Assembly: GCA_030039135.1 (NCBI GenBank)
Contig: JASHQN010000008.1
Location: 1-6,994, forward strand
DNA from: Thermoplasmata archaeon
GTDB lineage: Archaea; Thermoplasmatota; Thermoplasmata; Lutacidiplasmatales; UBA184
Direction: 5' to 3'
DNA length: 6,994 nucleotides
A program made the translations under genes and the position numbers. Positions 5,785 to 6,994 of the stretch are shown one piece after another. How positions within the stretch are numbered: position 1 is the first letter of the stretch; each line of letters opens with the position of its first letter. The notes under the pieces were generated by a model. That model was not told where the DNA came from. It saw nothing but the letters and a program-made list of their open reading frames with translations, and searched no databases.

Positions 5785-6858
5785 GTGCGGGCCCTAACGG
5801 ACTCCGAGGCCCGCGTGATCGCGGTGCTCCTCGCGGCCCGTCCGGACCGGGAGCGGGACCGACTACGCCAGATCCAGATCCCCCGCTCGACCTACCATGC
5901 CGTACGCCGCCGTGCCTACGAGGAAGGCTGGCTCCGGGACCGATACGTGCCCCACCCGGTGCCCCTCGCCCGTCCGTTCGTCACGTTCGTCGTCGCCCGG
6001 CCGTACGCCGACCGGTTCCCGGACTTCGGGAAGGTCGTCGCCGCGGACGAGGGGAACGTCGTGCTGTGGACCGGTTCTCAGCTCGCAGTAGCGGTCTCGT
6101 TCCACTCCGATCCCACACGGGCACGTCGCCTCTCCGAGCGGCTGACGAAGGACCGCTTGACCGCACCCCCGCTCACCATCACCGTGCCCGCCGATGGCCC
6201 GACTGTCCCGGTCTACTTCGATTTCGAGGGGCTCTGGTGCCACCTCTCGGGCACCGAAGGCACCCTCGCCTATCCCCACGGCCTGGGGGGCTCTCTGGAC
6301 GACAGCACTGTCGGACCGGAGGGCCGTCCGGCCGTACTGTCGAAGCATCAGGAGTGGGCGCTCGGCGAGCTCCTCCGTCGGCCGTTCGCCGCGACGGACC
6401 AGGGCCGCGGAGGGCACCTCGTGGGCCCGTTCGGCTTGCCCTTCTCCCAGCGGAGAATGCTGATCCGAGGCTGGATCACCCACCGGACATTGCTCGAGCC
6501 CGGTCGTCTACCCGCCTATCAGGGTCGCTCGGCGAACCAGGTCGTGCTGATCTCGGGCACTCCGCGCAGCGGGGCGCAGCCCGAGAGGCTCTTCGAGACG
6601 CTGACGCGCGACTGCCTCGTTTTTCCGTTCCTCTTCGTAGTAGGTTCGGACCGTTGGTTGCTAGGGGCCCTCGGCGGGGAATCTCCGGTGGCCTCACCTC
6701 AAGCGAATCGACGCCCAGTCCTGCCGACCCTCCGGGAGGGGCTCGAGGGGATCGAGATCCTGCAGGAGCCCGCCTCGAACTTCACCTGTCCGGTCGACCA
6801 CCGATATGATCGCCTCCTACCGGCCGAAGCCCCGCCGACTCCCGCGGCGAAGTCCTGA
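5785..6858 (+). CDS. Uncharacterised protein with two winged-helix plus alpha/beta modules (candidate DNA-binding regulator)
   Basis: I do not recognise a named family. The 357-residue product starts at GTG behind a strong ribosome binding site. Residues 4-58 look like a winged helix: LTDSEARVIAVLLAA, then IPRSTYHAVRRRAYEEGWL as recognition helix plus wing entry. Residues 61-120 (ARPFVTFVVARP to VVLWTGSQLAVAVSF) look like a small alpha/beta sensing domain of the Lrp/AsnC RAM or ACT-like kind. A linker (125-182, with VPVYFDFEGLWCHLSG) follows. The same order then recurs: LSKHQEWALGELLRRPF (185-201), LPFSQRRMLIRGWITHRTLLEPG (218-240), and NQVVLISGTP to LVFPFLFVVGSDRWLLGAL (251-296). This looks like an internal duplication giving a pseudo-dimer. 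No signal peptide or membrane segment is seen; the tail is Pro/Ala-rich. It diverges from the surface-protein gene and may regulate it. The fold and duplication were judged by eye, so function remains open. Confidence 0.8.
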   Translation: MRALTDSEARVIAVLLAARPDRERDRLRQIQIPRSTYHAVRRRAYEEGWLRDRYVPHPVPLARPFVTFVVARPYADRFPDFGKVVAADEGNVVLWTGSQLAVAVSFHSDPTRARRLSERLTKDRLTAPPLTITVPADGPTVPVYFDFEGLWCHLSGTEGTLAYPHGLGGSLDDSTVGPEGRPAVLSKHQEWALGELLRRPFAATDQGRGGHLVGPFGLPFSQRRMLIRGWITHRTLLEPGRLPAYQGRSANQVVLISGTPRSGAQPERLFETLTRDCLVFPFLFVVGSDRWLLGALGGESPVASPQANRRPVLPTLREGLEGIEILQEPASNFTCPVDHRYDRLLPAEAPPTPAAKS

Positions 6859-6863
6859 TATCT
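6856..6863 (+). promoter_or_regulatory. Candidate TATA box of tRNA-Arg, overlapping the upstream stop codon
   Basis: TGATATCT begins with the TGA stop of the preceding gene and is centred about 26 nt before the first base of the tRNA (6885), the expected archaeal TATA-to-start distance. It is the only AT-rich stretch between the two genes. Confidence 0.45.
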
Positions 6864-6884
6864 CGAGTGACCGCTCGCCGGAGA

Positions 6885-6959
6885 GGGCGCGTAGCCTAGC
6901 CTGGATAGGGCACCGGGTTCCTAACCCGGCGGTCGAGGGTTCAAATCCCTCCGCGCCCG
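6885..6959 (+). tRNA. tRNA-Arg (anticodon CCU)
   Basis: A full cloverleaf can be folded by hand. The acceptor stem GGGCGCG (6885-6891) pairs perfectly with CGCGCCC (6952-6958), followed by discriminator G6959. The D stem GCCT/GGGC (6894-6897, 6908-6911) closes a 10-nt loop. The anticodon stem CCGGG/CCCGG (6913-6917, 6925-6929) holds the loop TTCCTAA with anticodon CCT at 6920-6922, reading AGG (Arg). The variable loop is 5 nt. The T stem GAGGG/CCCTC (6935-6939, 6947-6951) closes the loop TTCAAAT. There is no intron, and CCA is not encoded (CTTGG follows), so it is added after transcription, as is common in archaea. It lies 26 nt after the winged-helix gene and probably has its own promoter. 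Confidence 0.96.
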
Positions 6960-6994
6960 CTTGGATTCGAACCAGTAACTCATCGAACCCCTCC

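Noticed and set aside
6960..6994. A second tRNA on the minus strand suggested by the T-arm-like GGTTCGAATCC
   Set aside because: The flanking bases form only a 3-bp T stem, and no acceptor or anticodon arm can be folded in the visible sequence.
1..6994. CRISPR array, insertion sequence, prophage or defence genes
   Set aside because: No spaced direct repeats, transposase-like frames or terminal inverted repeats were seen; the genes are housekeeping or single unknowns.

Overview
The window reads as a GC-rich archaeal chromosome segment. The archaeal signs are a replication factor C small subunit, a class I peptide chain release factor of the aRF1/eRF1 type (NIKS, YxCxxxF and GGQ motifs, C-terminal four-cysteine zinc site), a tRNA gene without an encoded CCA, and an N-sequon-rich surface protein with a single C-terminal membrane anchor. 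The style of the surface protein and of the winged-helix protein, together with the high GC, suggests a Thermoplasmatota-like lineage, but this placement is an inference from memory of such genomes and is not proven by the sequence.

Layout. (1) 1-1484, plus strand: a tight cluster of rfcS (5' end outside the window), moaC (6 nt after the rfcS stop and in the same frame) and moaB (GTG start overlapping the moaC TGA). It couples the sliding-clamp loader to two molybdenum cofactor enzymes: MoaC makes cyclic pyranopterin monophosphate, and MoaB adenylylates molybdopterin. (2) 1481-2314, minus strand: a class I SAM-dependent methyltransferase-like gene, tail to tail with moaB and sharing the bases CTAA for both stop codons. 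(3) 2315-2477: divergent promoter region. (4) 2478-2795, plus: a canonical thioredoxin (WCGPC). (5) 2900-4183, plus: full-length aRF1. (6) 4235-5653, minus: a secreted, membrane-anchored, probably N-glycosylated surface protein of unknown function. (7) 5654-5784: divergent intergenic region with a small hairpin and AT-rich promoter candidates. (8) 5785-6858, plus: an unrecognised protein that appears to be an internal duplication of a winged-helix plus alpha/beta domain module. (9) 6885-6959, plus: tRNA-Arg(CCU), whose TATA-like element overlaps the stop codon of the preceding gene.

Most of the window is housekeeping (replication, translation termination, cofactor synthesis, thiol redox). The less explained part is 4235-6858, where a large surface protein and a duplicated DNA-binding-like protein diverge from a 131-nt spacer; a regulator-target relation is plausible but unproven. 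All three stop codons are used by the genes here, which fits an omnipotent aRF1. No mobile element, CRISPR array or recognisable defence system is visible. No stretch above 300 bases lacks a gene; the longest spacers are about 163, 131 and 104 nt.
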